A stretch of 64,000 bases of DNA. Source: JAZGGS01 sp963749485. Its GTDB lineage: Bacteria > Bacteroidota > Ignavibacteria > Ignavibacteriales > Ignavibacteriaceae. Below the pieces are notes generated by a model that saw only the letters and a program-made list of their open reading frames with translations, made no database searches and was not told where the DNA came from. The translations under genes and the position numbers were made by a program. The stretch covers positions 1 through 64,000 of the forward strand of contig CAVVMV010000022.1 in NCBI GenBank assembly GCA_963749485.1, given 5' to 3'. Below are positions 1-10,242 of the stretch, one piece after another. Within the stretch, counting starts at the first letter, position 1. Every line of letters starts with the position of its first letter.

Positions 1-30
1 TTCCGTTTAATAAATAACTAAAAAAATTAT

Positions 31-966
31 ATGAAAACAGCAGTAGTTACCGGTGGAGCAGGTTTTTTGGGCTCCTACTTATGTGATAGATTAATTAATA
101 ATGGTATTAGGGTAATATGTCTTGATAATCTTTCAACCGGTAATCTGGATAATATCAATCATCTTATCGGGAATGAAAACTTCTCTTTCGTTAAGCACGA
201 TGTAACAAATTTTATTCACGTTGGTGGTAATGTGGATTATGTACTTCACTTTGCATCTCCTGCAAGCCCTCTGGATTATCTTGAGCTGCCTATACAAACA
301 TTAAAAGTTGGCTCCCTGGGAACACACAAAGCATTAGGTCTCGCAAAAGAAAAGAATGCGGTATTTTTACTTGCATCAACTTCTGAAGTATATGGTGATC
401 CTCTTGAGCACCCTCAAAAGGAAGATTATTGGGGTAATGTTAATCCGGTAGGACCAAGAGGAGTTTATGATGAGGCAAAAAGATTTGCGGAAGCTATAAC
501 TATGGCTTATCATCGTTACCATAACCTGGAGACACGTATTGCCAGGATATTTAATACCTATGGTCCGAGAATGAGATTACGCGATGGAAGGGCAATTCCT
601 GAATTTTTCAGCCAGGCACTATCAAATAAACCAATTACGGTCTTCGGCGATGGTACTCAATCAAGGAGTTTCTGCTTCATTGAAGATCAGATAGATGGTC
701 TTTACAAACTTTTAATGTCTGATTTAATCGAACCGGTTAATATCGGCAATCCTGAAGAAATCACAATTAATAAAATAGCAGAAGAAATTGTAACACTAAC
801 AAAATCAAGAAGCCAGATTGTGCATAAGGATTTACCTGTGGATGATCCAAAGGTCAGAAAACCGGATATATCAAGGGCTAAAGAACAATTAGGATGGGAA
901 CCAAAAGTTAAATTGATTGAAGGCTTAAAGATCACTATGAAATATTTTTCAGATAATTTGGATTAA
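31..966 (+). CDS. UDP-glucuronate decarboxylase (UXS family)
   Basis: Extended short-chain dehydrogenase that should convert UDP-glucuronate to UDP-xylose with bound NAD in the cytosol, supplying a sugar nucleotide for surface polysaccharide. The Rossmann motif GGAGFLG is at residues 8-14, the UXS signature HFASPASP at 73-80, STSEVYGDP at 116-124, the catalytic YDEAK at 146-150 and FNTYGPRM at 174-181. The 311-residue length is that of the soluble bacterial enzymes. The frame is intact. The next genes downstream on the same strand belong to exopolysaccharide assembly (sugar transferase, Wzi-like, WecB), which fits the role. A dTDP-glucose dehydratase relative is the main alternative, but the ASPASP and NPVGPRG motifs favour UXS. 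Confidence 0.9.
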   Translation: MKTAVVTGGAGFLGSYLCDRLINNGIRVICLDNLSTGNLDNINHLIGNENFSFVKHDVTNFIHVGGNVDYVLHFASPASPLDYLELPIQTLKVGSLGTHKALGLAKEKNAVFLLASTSEVYGDPLEHPQKEDYWGNVNPVGPRGVYDEAKRFAEAITMAYHRYHNLETRIARIFNTYGPRMRLRDGRAIPEFFSQALSNKPITVFGDGTQSRSFCFIEDQIDGLYKLLMSDLIEPVNIGNPEEITINKIAEEIVTLTKSRSQIVHKDLPVDDPKVRKPDISRAKEQLGWEPKVKLIEGLKITMKYFSDNLD

Positions 967-1144
967 AGTTAGAAAGTTATTTAGTCTGTAGTTTTTTAGT
1001 CCTTAGTCAAATAGTACAATGGAATTTTTCATCTAGACTAAGAATAACGAACGCAGAACCCGGAACATTACCCATCTAAAGTTGTTATAAATAACAATTT
1101 CTTACATTTAATTATTATATTTAGTAGAAAAATAATTAGTTAAT
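967..1144. repeat. Repeat-rich spacer, first copies of two dispersed repeats
   Basis: Holds the first copies of two repeats that recur around 1.57 kb and 1.85 kb. Repeat R1 (967-1015, core AGAAAGTTATTTAGTC) matches 1851-1900. Repeat R2 (1033-1075, core CTAGACTAAGAA) matches 1573-1615. The sequence after R2, through an A/T-rich stretch ending in AAAATAATTAG just before the start codon, is also conserved upstream of the small gene at 1686. It therefore probably carries a shared promoter region. Confidence 0.6.
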
Positions 1145-1357
1145 ATGAAGATAAAAGAGGCAAGAGTAGTATATAATTCTACCGCTGAGGTTGAAGAGAG
1201 TAATTTCTGGAAAAGCAAATCTTATGAAGAAAAGATTTCTATTGTGCAGGAATTAAGGGAACAATACATCGCGTTATTCAATAAAGCGGATGAGTATGCT
1301 GAAAGCAGAAAAAGACTTCGAAGAGTTTATAGAATTATTAAACAAAAACAAGGTTGA
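1145..1357 (+). CDS. Small conserved-type protein upstream of a nucleotidyltransferase
   Basis: A 70-residue, charged, probably helical protein with no signal peptide. The segment ELREQYIALFNK resembles the N-terminal part of the second small gene at 1686 (ISRELRRRFYGK), so the two are probably distant paralogues. It overlaps the following nucleotidyltransferase gene by 68 bases in another frame. Such small proteins are often paired with minimal nucleotidyltransferases in a toxin-antitoxin-like layout. That functional link is inferred from gene order only; I recognise no defined domain. Confidence 0.55.
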   Translation: MKIKEARVVYNSTAEVEESNFWKSKSYEEKISIVQELREQYIALFNKADEYAESRKRLRRVYRIIKQKQG

Positions 1358-1577
1358 GTATATGATCGTAGGAGCATACGCTCTGGCACTTTATGCCAGA
1401 CCAAGGAATACCGGTGATATGGATATTTATGTTAATCGCACTAACGGAAATGCTTCAGGTTTAATGAAGGTATTAAAGGAATTTGGAATAGAAGGAACAG
1501 AAATATCCGAAGAAGATTTTCTGACGGAAGGAAGAATAGTTCAGCTTGGTGTAGTTGTCGCAAAATGCTGGATCTAG
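1290..1577 (+). pseudogene. Truncated minimal nucleotidyltransferase
   Basis: The N-terminal half of a nucleotidyltransferase of the small MNT/AbiEii-like type. It contains VGAYALALYARP followed by TGDMDIYV, whose DxD supplies the metal-binding acidic residues. The frame ends in KCWI exactly where repeat R2 begins, shortly after the motif EGRIVQLGV, so the C-terminal part that is normal in the family is missing. Start ATG at 1290, or at 1296 two codons later. Truncation by the repeat, rather than a sequencing error, is suggested by the exact coincidence of the repeat boundary and the loss of family sequence. Confidence 0.6.
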
Positions 1578-1680
1578 ACTAAGAACAACGAACGCAGAAC
1601 CCAGAACATTACCCACCTAAGGATGCTATAGTTAAAAATATATTCTAATAAATTATTATATTTAGTGGAAAAATAATTAG
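1573..1680. repeat. Second copy of repeat R2 with promoter-like tail
   Basis: About 110 bases that match 1033-1144 with scattered substitutions. They start at CTAGACTAAGAACAACG and end with the A/T-rich segment TAGTGGAAAAATAATTAGCTTAT immediately before the next start codon. Both copies precede a small charged protein, so the duplicated unit seems to comprise repeat plus promoter plus the start of a small gene. Confidence 0.7.
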
Positions 1681-1685
1681 CTTAT

Positions 1686-1874
1686 ATGAAACGAATTCTT
1701 AATAGAGCCAAAAACAAATCTGAAGCCGAAAAATGGGACATTATGCAGCAATTAAAGATGACCCCTGAAGAGAGGATTGCTATCTCAAGAGAATTAAGGA
1801 GGAGATTCTATGGAAAAAATGTTTCTGATGTAAGAGACAAAAAGATAAAAGTCAGAAAGTTATTTAGTCCGTAG
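1686..1874 (+). CDS. Small charged protein, antitoxin-like, 3' end replaced by repeat R1
   Basis: A 62-residue basic and acidic protein with an MTPEERIAISRELRRRFYG segment. This segment is typical of the short proteins encoded upstream of minimal nucleotidyltransferases. No nucleotidyltransferase follows here: the last 12 codons run into repeat R1. The original C-terminus and its partner gene have probably been lost by recombination between repeat copies. Function unknown. Confidence 0.5.
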   Translation: MKRILNRAKNKSEAEKWDIMQQLKMTPEERIAISRELRRRFYGKNVSDVRDKKIKVRKLFSP

Positions 1875-2301
1875 TTTTTTAGTGGTTAGTTAAAAAGTGC
1901 GTGGTGCTTAGTTTTTTAGTGAAAAAGTTCGTAAATCATCATTCAGCGTTCCTTGTTCGAGATTCAATTTTGCTTACCGTTTAAGTTCATTCCTATAAAA
2001 GCTATAAAAATCCACAACAAACCTTGGTTGGATAGTTCTTTGGTCAAAATTTCAAAAATGTTATAAAGGAATATTTTTTTGTTAATAAGTCCACATTGTA
2101 AACAGTGCACTTTAACTCAAATAAGTTATTCAACTATTATTTTTTTATTTTTTAGTATTTTACTCATAAGGAATTAATATAGTATTTATTGCTCTTCCGC
2201 AATTATATTTTCAATTATTTAAATTAAAGTTTGATAATAAAGAGATAATTGTCAATTTTTATTACATATACAAACTGAACGTTTTATTTAAGTTATAGTA
2301 A
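1851..2301. repeat. Repeat R1 copy and gene-free spacer
   Basis: Repeat R1 (1851-1900) is followed by low-complexity phrases such as TTCAGCGTTCCTTGTTCGAG. These resemble remnants of dispersed intergenic repeats. From about 1970 to 2301 the sequence is A/T-rich with no recognisable gene. The promoter of the following sugar transferase must lie here, but I could not define it. Confidence 0.4.
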
Positions 2302-4331
2302 ATGGATCATACAGAAGCACATCCTACAATATCTTCACCGGTAATAGACTCTCCGATTGAAAAGATCGGTAAAAAGAGTCTTGTTATTAGAATCATTTTA
2401 AACTTTTTTATCTTTTTAACTTGCTACCTGGTCTTTTTTATCTTGAAGAAAAAAGGATTTATCTATGATGATAAATTATATAAAATTCCTCCCGATAATG
2501 ATAGCTGGCTGGGGTTTGGGCAGTTTGCTCTCAGGAAAGTTCAGGATTAAACCGGAGCACATCCTGCTGGTAAGATTAAAAAGATATTATATTTCTTTAG
2601 TTGTTGCGCTTGGTACAATAGCAATTTTATTACTGCAAACAGAACTCTCTATATCACGATTTGTTGTTGTAGGCTCCTTAATAACTGCCTTTCTTATGGA
2701 ATCAGGTATTGAACTATTCAAAATGAATGGTAAGATAGAAAAACCATTAATTGGATAGAGGTTCTATTTCTTACACATTAATAATTGTTGATTTTTTACT
2801 CCTAACCTTTATTCTTTATTATCTTTATGAAAAACGATTAGTGATTGAAAACCTTAATGAAAATCATATCATATTAATAATAGGAACTTATTTAAGCTGG
2901 CTGTTTGCCGCGTATAATAACACATCAGTTCAGACCGTTTGGTAAAGTATTTAATTTCTGGAAAGCGATAGGAACCCAATTTAAATTTTATATTCTAATT
3001 ATTGCGTTGTTAGCAATTATCGTTTACATACTTCAGGAACCTGATCAAAATATCGCGTATTTATTTGGGCAGCATATTACTTGTACTTCCTCTGGTCTAT
3101 GATTATTAACAATTTTTCTTTACCTGGATAAAGTACCGCAAAAAACGGATGAAATTAAAAGCGATTTTCTGCATGCTTATGAGCTGAAAAATCCTGAGTT
3201 GATCCTAAATCTGTACCAGGTTGAAATTAACAAATATAAGATTGAAGGGAAATTTTCAACTGAATCTAATCCAACTTTAGCAAATCGAGAATATATTTCT
3301 TTAAGGAATATCCGGAAGTATTCACGTTTCCTTGAAACGAAACTTGATCTTAAATACATTTGATTCTGATCGTACACACTATTTTACGATCGGCCGATCC
3401 GTATAATGTAAATATCTTACCGGAAAATCATCTGGAATTATTTATCAATCATCATCAGCTAAATGATTTTCGGCGGATAAACGACTATCTTAATGGAAGT
3501 AAATAAACGACTTGTTGATGGAGGAGTATTTGTAACAAATTTTGAACCTATCAGGTACAGGTATAAAAGATTCTTTAAAAAATATCCATTTCTGATTGGC
3601 AAATATTTTTTACCTGAGCTGATTTTATAAGGCATCGTGTTATACCCAAACTGCCGATTATTCGTAAAGTATTTTTTGCAGTTTACCAAGGGAAAAAACA
3701 GGGCTATATCTCTTGCAGAGGGATTGGGAAGGTTATACTACTGCGGCTTCGAGGTGTTGGATCTGAAGGACCTGGATAATATATGTTATGTTATTGCAAG
3801 AAAAGTAAAAGAACCATCCACAGATGAAAATCCCTCGTACAGCACTATAATAAAGATGAAACGTATTGGCAAAGGTGGAAAACCGATCTATGTTTATAAA
3901 TTTAGAACTATGCATCCTTATTCAGAATATTTGCAGGCATTTGTTTACCAGCAGAATAATTTAGAAGTAGGAGGAAAGTTTAAAAATGATTTCCGAATAA
4001 CACCTGGGGTTCAATTTTCCGCAGATTCTGGATAGATGAACTGCCGATGCTTATTAATTGGTTTAAAGGTGATTGTAAACTGGTTGGTGTTCGCCCATTA
4101 AGTAAGCAATACTTTGATTTGTATGATAATGAATTCAGGGAAAGGAGAATAAAATATAAACCCGGTCTTATCCCGCCTTTTTATGCCGATATGCCATCCA
4201 ATATAATGGAAATACTGGAATCGGAAAAAACGTATCTCAACAGGTTTGATAAAAATAGATTGATGACCGATTTTATTTACTTCTGGAAATCTTTCAACAA
4301 TATTGTTATAAATAGTAAAAGAAGTTCGTAG
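2302..4331 (+). CDS. Polyprenyl-phosphate sugar-1-phosphate transferase (frameshifted)
   Basis: One gene read through several frame changes (open pieces 2302-2550, 2465-2758, 2751-2945, 2905-3102, about 3125-3363, 3370-3630, 3637-4035, 4029-4331). The N-terminal third has hydrophobic membrane segments (for example LVIRIILNFFIFLTCYLVFF). The middle third is soluble. The C-terminal third is a bacterial sugar transferase domain (PF02397 type): GGKPIYVYKFRTMHPYSEY, then KLVGVRPLSKQYF and IKYKPGLIPPFYADMP. Such enzymes attach the first sugar to undecaprenyl phosphate in exopolysaccharide synthesis at the inner membrane. The neighbours (UXS, Wzi-like, WecB) agree. At least six indels are needed, so it is either a decayed gene or badly called sequence; the conserved reading between breaks favours sequence error. 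Confidence 0.75.
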
Positions 4332-4431
4332 TTTTACGTTAATAGTCCGAAGTTCAAAGTCCAATGTTAATTTAATTAAATGTAATTATGAATAACAAAA
4401 AGGATTTACGAACTCTAAATGATGAAGGATA

Positions 4432-4800
4432 ATGAAAAGAAAAGATTTGGAAGACATATGAGTTTCTGGACTGATTAGCAAGAACTATCGAAGTAATGCA
4501 TTCAAAACAAGGACTGGAAATCATTTATCCGGTCAGATTGTCGGATCTGGTAACAGATCAAATTAGAGAAGAGCTTCGGTAGTCGAGTAATGGCTAATCA
4601 TTGCATGAAGGATTTGATAGCAGTTCTGATAAATCTTTCGTTAACTTTATAAATTATCTTATAGATCTACTTCTAGAAGTTCAATCGCTACTTTATATTA
4701 GCAATGGATCAAAATGTATATTTCGATAGAAAGAATTTGAAACATTTCTATGAAAAATCAAAGGAAATGAATCAAGAATTTAATTGGCGGATTAGATAAG
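4432..4800 (+). pseudogene. Degraded four-helix-bundle (23S IVP-type) protein
   Basis: Begins MKRKDLEDI and hits stops and frame changes repeatedly. The phrases SDKSFVNFINYLIDLLLEVQ and SLLYIS closely resemble the second half of the small four-helix-bundle proteins (S23/IVP family). These are often encoded within 23S rRNA intervening sequences or scattered through Bacteroidota genomes. The N-terminal half is barely readable. Flanking bases (4332-4431 and 4880-4925) carry the same dispersed low-complexity repeats as the 1-2 kb region. Assignment rests on this partial similarity. Confidence 0.45.
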
Positions 4801-4932
4801 AATACTTAAAGTAGTCTATTATAACTTCTAAGATGATAATTCAAGCAATACCTTGTGGAATATTAAGACATTTCAAGAGGACTAACGACAACGGACTACA
4901 GACTAAGAACAAAGAACAATTTAATAATCTAA

Positions 4933-6543
4933 ATGCTAATTAGGAATAATATAGTTTTATTGAGTTTGCTGATCAACTTATAATTTATTTGGCCAAATTG
5001 TATACACCCCATTACACAGTGATGTTTACGATTTTTTAGAAAGACAATCGTTAAAAAATAATATTACACTCGATGATGAGGTAAAACCATACTCAAGGAA
5101 ATATATTGCTGAAAAGCTGACAGAAATTGAATCAGTAAAAAATAATCTTAATAGTGTTGAACAAGAAGAGTTTGAATTTTACAAACAGGAATACGCTTAC
5201 GAATTAAATAATTTTGATAATGAAAGATGGTTTCTTTTTAGTTACGGTGATTCTCTTTTCTCATTAAAAGTTTCGCCAATAGCCGGGTATGGCATCTCAA
5301 CCATTGGTAAGGCAAATGGATACACAAGGTGGATTGGTTTTTCTGCTTTCGGAACTTATAAGGATTGGTTCGGCGCAAGTGTTGATATCAGGGATAAAGG
5401 TGAGTTCGGTGATAATGTAGATAAAGATAAATCGTTTTCACCGCAAACTGGTGCAAATTATAAAGGCGCACCAAATGGAATTGAATATAATGATGTAAAG
5501 GGAAGTCTTACTTTCGATTGGAATTGGGGATCGGTTTCAATCATTAAAGATTATTTTAATTGGGGACACGGAAATTTCGGGCAGTTAATTTTATCATCAA
5601 AACCACCCGATTACCCGCGCATAGAACTTCACCTTAAACCGGTTGATTGGCTTCGATTCTCATACATACATGGCTGGCTTAACTCCCTGGTTATTGATTC
5701 ATCCTCGATACATTATGAACATACCGGAAGCATAGATCCGCAAATAAAGGAAGCCTTCATAAATAAATATATTGCTGCAAACTTGTTAACCGTAACTCCT
5801 CTTTCCGGATTGGATATCTCTGTTGGCAATTCATTTGTTTACAGCGGTGATCTAAGACCAGAAATGTTTATACCTTTTCTCTTTTTTAAATGGCTCGATC
5901 ATAATACCGGAAGAGGAAGTGTAAATGATGGTAACGGCACACTTTATTTTGATATTTCGTTAAAGTACCCCAAAGAATTTCAGTTCTACTCCACTGCTTT
6001 TATAGATGTTACAGAAATACGAAACGTGTTGGAAAATAATTTCAGCAATACATGGGTTGGCTATACATTCGGTGCAAAAAAAGTAAATCTATTAATTGAT
6101 AATCTCGATCTATTACTCGAATACACTCGTATCAATCCCTGGGTTTATGAACATAAATTAGAATCAACTAATTATAAACATCTTGATTACACTTTGGGGC
6201 ATTGGCTCGGGCAGAATGCAGACCAGGTAAGGATTCAATTCAATTATCGACCTGTAAGAGGTCTTAAATTCGAAGCCTATTTTGAAAGAGCCAGGAAAGG
6301 TGGTCTGGATGATATCTATTTTGCTTACGCCGGTATGGATGAATTTAATAAGTCCTTCTTATATTCTCCCTCCGGAAGGATAATTATTTTGGACTAAACT
6401 GCCGCTACGAATATATGCACGACCTGGTATTGAAAGGAAGCTACAGGTATTCTGATATTAAAGATGAAGACCCTGAAAGAACTCCGGAATATCTACTTGA
6501 TCAAAACCATTCGTTTTCAATTACACTTTATTACGGAATGTAA
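4933..6543 (+). CDS. Capsule assembly Wzi-like outer-membrane protein (frameshifted)
   Basis: A reconstructed protein of about 536 residues. It has a signal-peptide-like start (MLIRNNIVLLSLLIN), a frame change near 4977, a long open segment from about 4985 to 6397, another frame change near 6395, and a last strand ending SFSITLYYGM. The segment GHGNFGQLILSSKPPDYPRI followed by LHLKPVDWLRFSYIHGWL is characteristic of the Wzi/outer-membrane capsule-anchoring barrel family. Alternating aromatic strands fit a beta-barrel. It should sit in the outer membrane and hold or assemble surface polysaccharide. It follows the sugar transferase on the same strand. Confidence 0.75.
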
Positions 6544-6611
6544 ACGACATAGCACTGTTGATTTTCATCAAGGAATTTTTTTGTAATCCTTTCTTTTTAT
6601 AAGCAATATAC

Positions 6612-6653
6612 CGTTATTAGTATAAACATTTTGTTTCATTACGGGACACCAAG
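6612..6653 (+). promoter_or_regulatory. Duplicated leader upstream of OmpA-like gene 1
   Basis: About 42 bases with core TTATTAGTATAAACATTTTG, ending GGGACACCAAG directly before the start codon. They recur with few changes before the second OmpA-like gene (about 8420-8460). Conservation up to the start codon suggests a shared promoter and 5' untranslated region. No clear Shine-Dalgarno sequence is present, which is common in Bacteroidota. Confidence 0.5.
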
Positions 6654-8319
6654 ATGAAATATCCATTTATTGTTGTTTTTTGTATTGTAGTATCAATACA
6701 AAGTTTTCCTCAAAATTCTTTTTCAAATAAATACCATCCGTTATCCGGCACATTTGGAGCTTCATTAGAAGGCGGTGCTACCTATACATTTTCAGATTTT
6801 AATAAAGATGGTACTAACATCTTCGGAAGAGCCTCGCTCGAATATATATTTCCTGCAAACAAGTTTGGAGCTTTTGGTTTGAGAGGATATAGCGGCGCTG
6901 GTTACCTTACCGGTTCTGATGGTGCTACCGGTAGCAGACCCGAATCTTGAAGATTTCAAAACTCAGTTATTTATTTTCGGTGGCGGTGTGGAATACCTGT
7001 TTATATTTTCTGAAGTTCTTTGTTCCTTATATTTATGGTGGTGCAGCCCTGCTCTATTTCGATCCAAAGGATAAAAACGGGAACCGGTTAACAAGAAATG
7101 CTTCGAGTGCTTATTCCAGGACAAAATTAGTTTAAATGGTGAATTTGGAATGAGATTCTTAGTATCTGAAAACATAAGTCTTAATCTTGGTGCAAATATA
7201 AATACTGTTCAAACCGATAACCTGGATGATGTTGTTGCTGGTTCAGATAACGATTTCTTTTTTACAGGTTTTGGTGGAATTACATACTACTTTGGTGGAA
7301 CTAAAGATTCTGATGGAGACGGAATTAATGATAATGAAGATGCTTGCCCGAACACTCCGTTTGGTGTAGCAGTAGACCAGTTTGGATGTGCAGTAGATAG
7401 TGATAAAGATGGTGTCCCGGATTACCTGGATAGATGCTACAATACTCCGCCTAACATTGAAGTTGATGAATATGGCTGCCCCGCTGATACCGATGAGGAC
7501 GGTGTGCCTGATTATCTTGATATGTGTATGGACACGCCACTCAATATTCCTGTTGATGTAAACGGATGCTCGTTAGATTCAGATCAAGATGGTGTCCCGG
7601 ATTATATGGATAATTGTGCGGATACACCCGCCGGGGCAAAAGTTGATAAATGGGGTTGCCCGGTTGCTGAAAAACTGCCAGATGTAACCACCTTTGTACT
7701 AAGCGGAAGTGTTTATTTTGAATTTGCTAAATCTGATCTGCTGCCGCTGGCAAAAACTGAACTTGAAAAAATATTTACCGTTATGATTGAACATCCCGAC
7801 ACAAAGTGGTTGATAGAAGGACATACAGATAATACAGGTTCATACTCATTTAATAAACAGTTATCTTACGAACGTGCCTCTTCTGTAGCCAACTACTTAA
7901 TAAATAATGGTATAGAGAGCGATCGTTTTGTAGTAATAGGTGTGGGTCCTGATGATCCTGCTGCAGATAATTCAACTGATTACGGCAGAGCTATGAACAG
8001 GAGAGTTACAATCAATTTGATTGATAAGGATACTAAAATTACGGGGAGCTTTGCACCTGCAAATTATAATACTTTTATTGAAAGAAATGTAGGACAAATG
8101 ATTTTTACCGATGGTAATGTATTCTGTTTCCAGATAGCTGCCTTCAGAAACCGGTGGAGAGCGGAGAAAGAAGCTGCAAGATTATTGGATGCAGGTGAAA
8201 ATGTATTTGTTGTTGAAGCATACTTGTCCGAACTGCAAAGTACCTGGTACAGGGTAAGAATTGGCTTTTTCAGTACAATTAATGAGGCAAGAGAATACAG
8301 AAAACGATTTATAAAATAG
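6654..8319 (+). CDS. OmpA-family protein with TSP3 repeats and SPOR-like C-terminus, copy 1
   Basis: Signal peptide (MKYPFIVVFCIVVSIQSFPQ), then an outer-membrane beta-barrel (SLEGGATYTFSDF onwards). Four calcium-binding thrombospondin type 3 units follow, of the form DSDKDGVPDYLDRC and DTPAGAKVDKWGCP. Then comes an OmpA peptidoglycan-binding domain (LIEGHTDNTGS, YERASSVANYL, GRAMNRRV) and, unusually, a C-terminal SPOR-like module (FCFQIAAFRNRWRAEKEA ... WYRVRIGFF). It should link outer membrane to peptidoglycan, with the last module possibly binding denuded glycan. Relative to copy 2 there are single-base differences near 6947, 7005 and 7125 that break the barrel region; from 7150 the frame is open to the end. 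Confidence 0.85.
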
Positions 8320-8360
8320 TTGAATATTATAATGTATTTTAATTAAGTTTTAATAGTTTA

Positions 8361-8402
8361 ACCACTATCATTCTCTGTTATCTAATGATAGTGGTTTTCT
8401 TT
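8361..8402 (+). terminator. Intrinsic terminator of OmpA-like gene 1
   Basis: Perfect 11-base inverted repeat ACCACTATCAT / ATGATAGTGGT separated by 13 bases, followed by TTTCTTTTT. It recurs almost unchanged after the second copy. Confidence 0.85.
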
Positions 8403-8460
8403 TTATATAGAAAAATCACGTTATTAGTATAAACATTTTGTTTCTTTATGGGACACCAAG

Positions 8461-10128
8461 ATGAAATATTCCATTTATTGTTATTTTTTGTATTGTATTA
8501 TCAATACGAATGTTATCCTCAAAATTCTTTTTCAAATAAACACCATCCGTTATCCGGCACATTTGGGATTTCATTGGAAGGGGGCGCTACCTACACATTT
8601 TCAGATTTCAATAAAGATGGTATTAACATCTTTGGAAGAGCCTCACTCGAATATATATTCCCCGCAAGCAAGTTTGGAGCTATTGGTTTAAGAGGATATG
8701 GCGGAGCTGGTTACCTGACCGGTTCTGATAATGCTACAGGCAGCAGGCCCGAGCTTGAAGAATTCAAAACTCAGTTTTGGATTTTAGGTGGCGGCGCGGA
8801 ATACTTTTTTATTCTTTCAGAATTCTTTGTTCCATATATTTATGGTGGAGCTGCCCTGCTATATTTCGATCCAAGAGATAATAGCGGGACTCGACTTACA
8901 AGAAATTCTTTGAAAATTTATTCCAGGACACAATTTACTTTAAATGGTGAATTTGGAATGAGATTTTTAGTATCTGAAAATATAAGTCTTAATCTTGGTG
9001 TAAATATAAATAATGTTCAAACCGATAACCTGGATGATGTTGTTGCTGGTTCAGATAACGATTTCTTTTTAACAGGTTTTGGTGGAATTACATTCTACTT
9101 TGGTGGAGCGAAAGATTCTGATTTGGATGGAATTAATGATAATGAAGATGCTTGCCCGAAAACTCCGTTTGGTGTAGCAGTAGACCAGTTTGGATGCGCA
9201 GTAGATAGTGATAAAGATGGTGTCCCGGATTACCTGGATAGATGCTCGCAATACTCCGCCTAACATTGAAGTTGATGAATATGGCTGCCCAATTGATACC
9301 GATAAGGACGGTGTGCCGGATTATCTTGATTTGTGTGATAGACACTCCACCCAATATTCCTGTTAACGATGAAGGATGCCCGTTAGATACGGATAAAGAT
9401 GGTGTCCCGGATTATATGGATAATTGTGCGGATACACCCGCCGGGGCAAAAGTTGATAAATGGGGTTGCCCGGTTACTGAAGAACTGCCCGAAGTAACTA
9501 CATTTGTACTAAGCGGAAGTGTTAATTTTGAAATTGCAAAATCGGATCTGTTGCCTCAGGCAAAAACTGAACTTGATAAAATAATAACTGTTATGATTGA
9601 ACATCCCGACACAAAGTGGTTGATAGAAGGACATACAGATAATACAGGTTCATATGCATTTAATAAACAGTTATCTTACGAACGAGCCTCTTCTGTGGCT
9701 TTCTACCTAGTGAATAACGGAATAGAGCAGCGATCGTCTTGTAGTAAAAGGCGTGGGTCCTGATGATCCGGTTGCGGATAATTCTACTGAATACGGCAGG
9801 GCTATGAACAGGAGAGTTACAATCGATTTAATTGATAAGGAGACTAAAATTACCCAGGAGGTTTTGCACCTGGAAATTATAATACTTTTATTGAAAGAAA
9901 TGTAGGACAAATGATTTTTACCGACGGTAATCTATTCTGTTTCCAGATAGCTGCCTTCAGAACGAGGGAGAAAGCGGAGAAAGAAGCTGCAAGATTATTG
10001 GATGCAGGTGAAAATGTATTTATCGTTGAATCATACTTACCCGAGCTGCAAAGTACATGGTACAGGGTAAGAATTGGCTTTTTCAAAACAATTAATGAGG
10101 CAAGAGAGTAGAGAAAACGATTTATGAG
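8461..10128 (+). CDS. OmpA-family protein with TSP3 repeats and SPOR-like C-terminus, copy 2 (broken)
   Basis: Tandem paralogue of the preceding gene, sharing leader, domain order and terminator. Base-by-base comparison with copy 1 locates the breaks. There is an extra T in the signal-peptide codons near 8470, and insertions near 9246, 9335, 9728 and 9858. A real substitution turns TAC into TAG at 10108-10110, removing the last six residues. The TSP3, OmpA (LIEGHTDNTGS) and SPOR-like segments are otherwise conserved. The reading from 8448 (MGHQDE) joins the mature part but bypasses the true signal peptide. It may be a decaying duplicate or an intact gene with called indels plus one nonsense change. 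Confidence 0.8.
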
Positions 10129-10172
10129 ATAGTTAAATATTTTAATATATTTAAATTAAGTTTTAATAGTTT

Positions 10173-10219
10173 AATCCACTATCATTCTCTGTTATCTAAT
10201 GATAGTGGATTTCTTTTTG
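10173..10219 (+). terminator. Intrinsic terminator of OmpA-like gene 2
   Basis: Inverted repeat AATCCACTATCAT / ATGATAGTGGATT (13-base arms) followed by a T-rich run. It is a copy of the terminator at 8361 in which both arms gained an extra base pair, so pairing is preserved. Confidence 0.85.
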
Positions 10220-10242
10220 TTAGGATAACAAGTTAAAAAAAT

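Noticed and set aside
7300..7680. Regularly spaced repeats in the OmpA-like genes considered as a CRISPR-like array
   Set aside because: They encode in-frame TSP3 units with conserved DxDxDG residues, so they are protein repeats. No CRISPR array was seen in the window.
8461..8691. Frame starting at the conserved ATG of OmpA-like copy 2 (MKYSIYCYF...)
   Set aside because: It starts at the true initiation codon but is shifted by the extra T near 8470, so its translation after the first few residues does not match copy 1.
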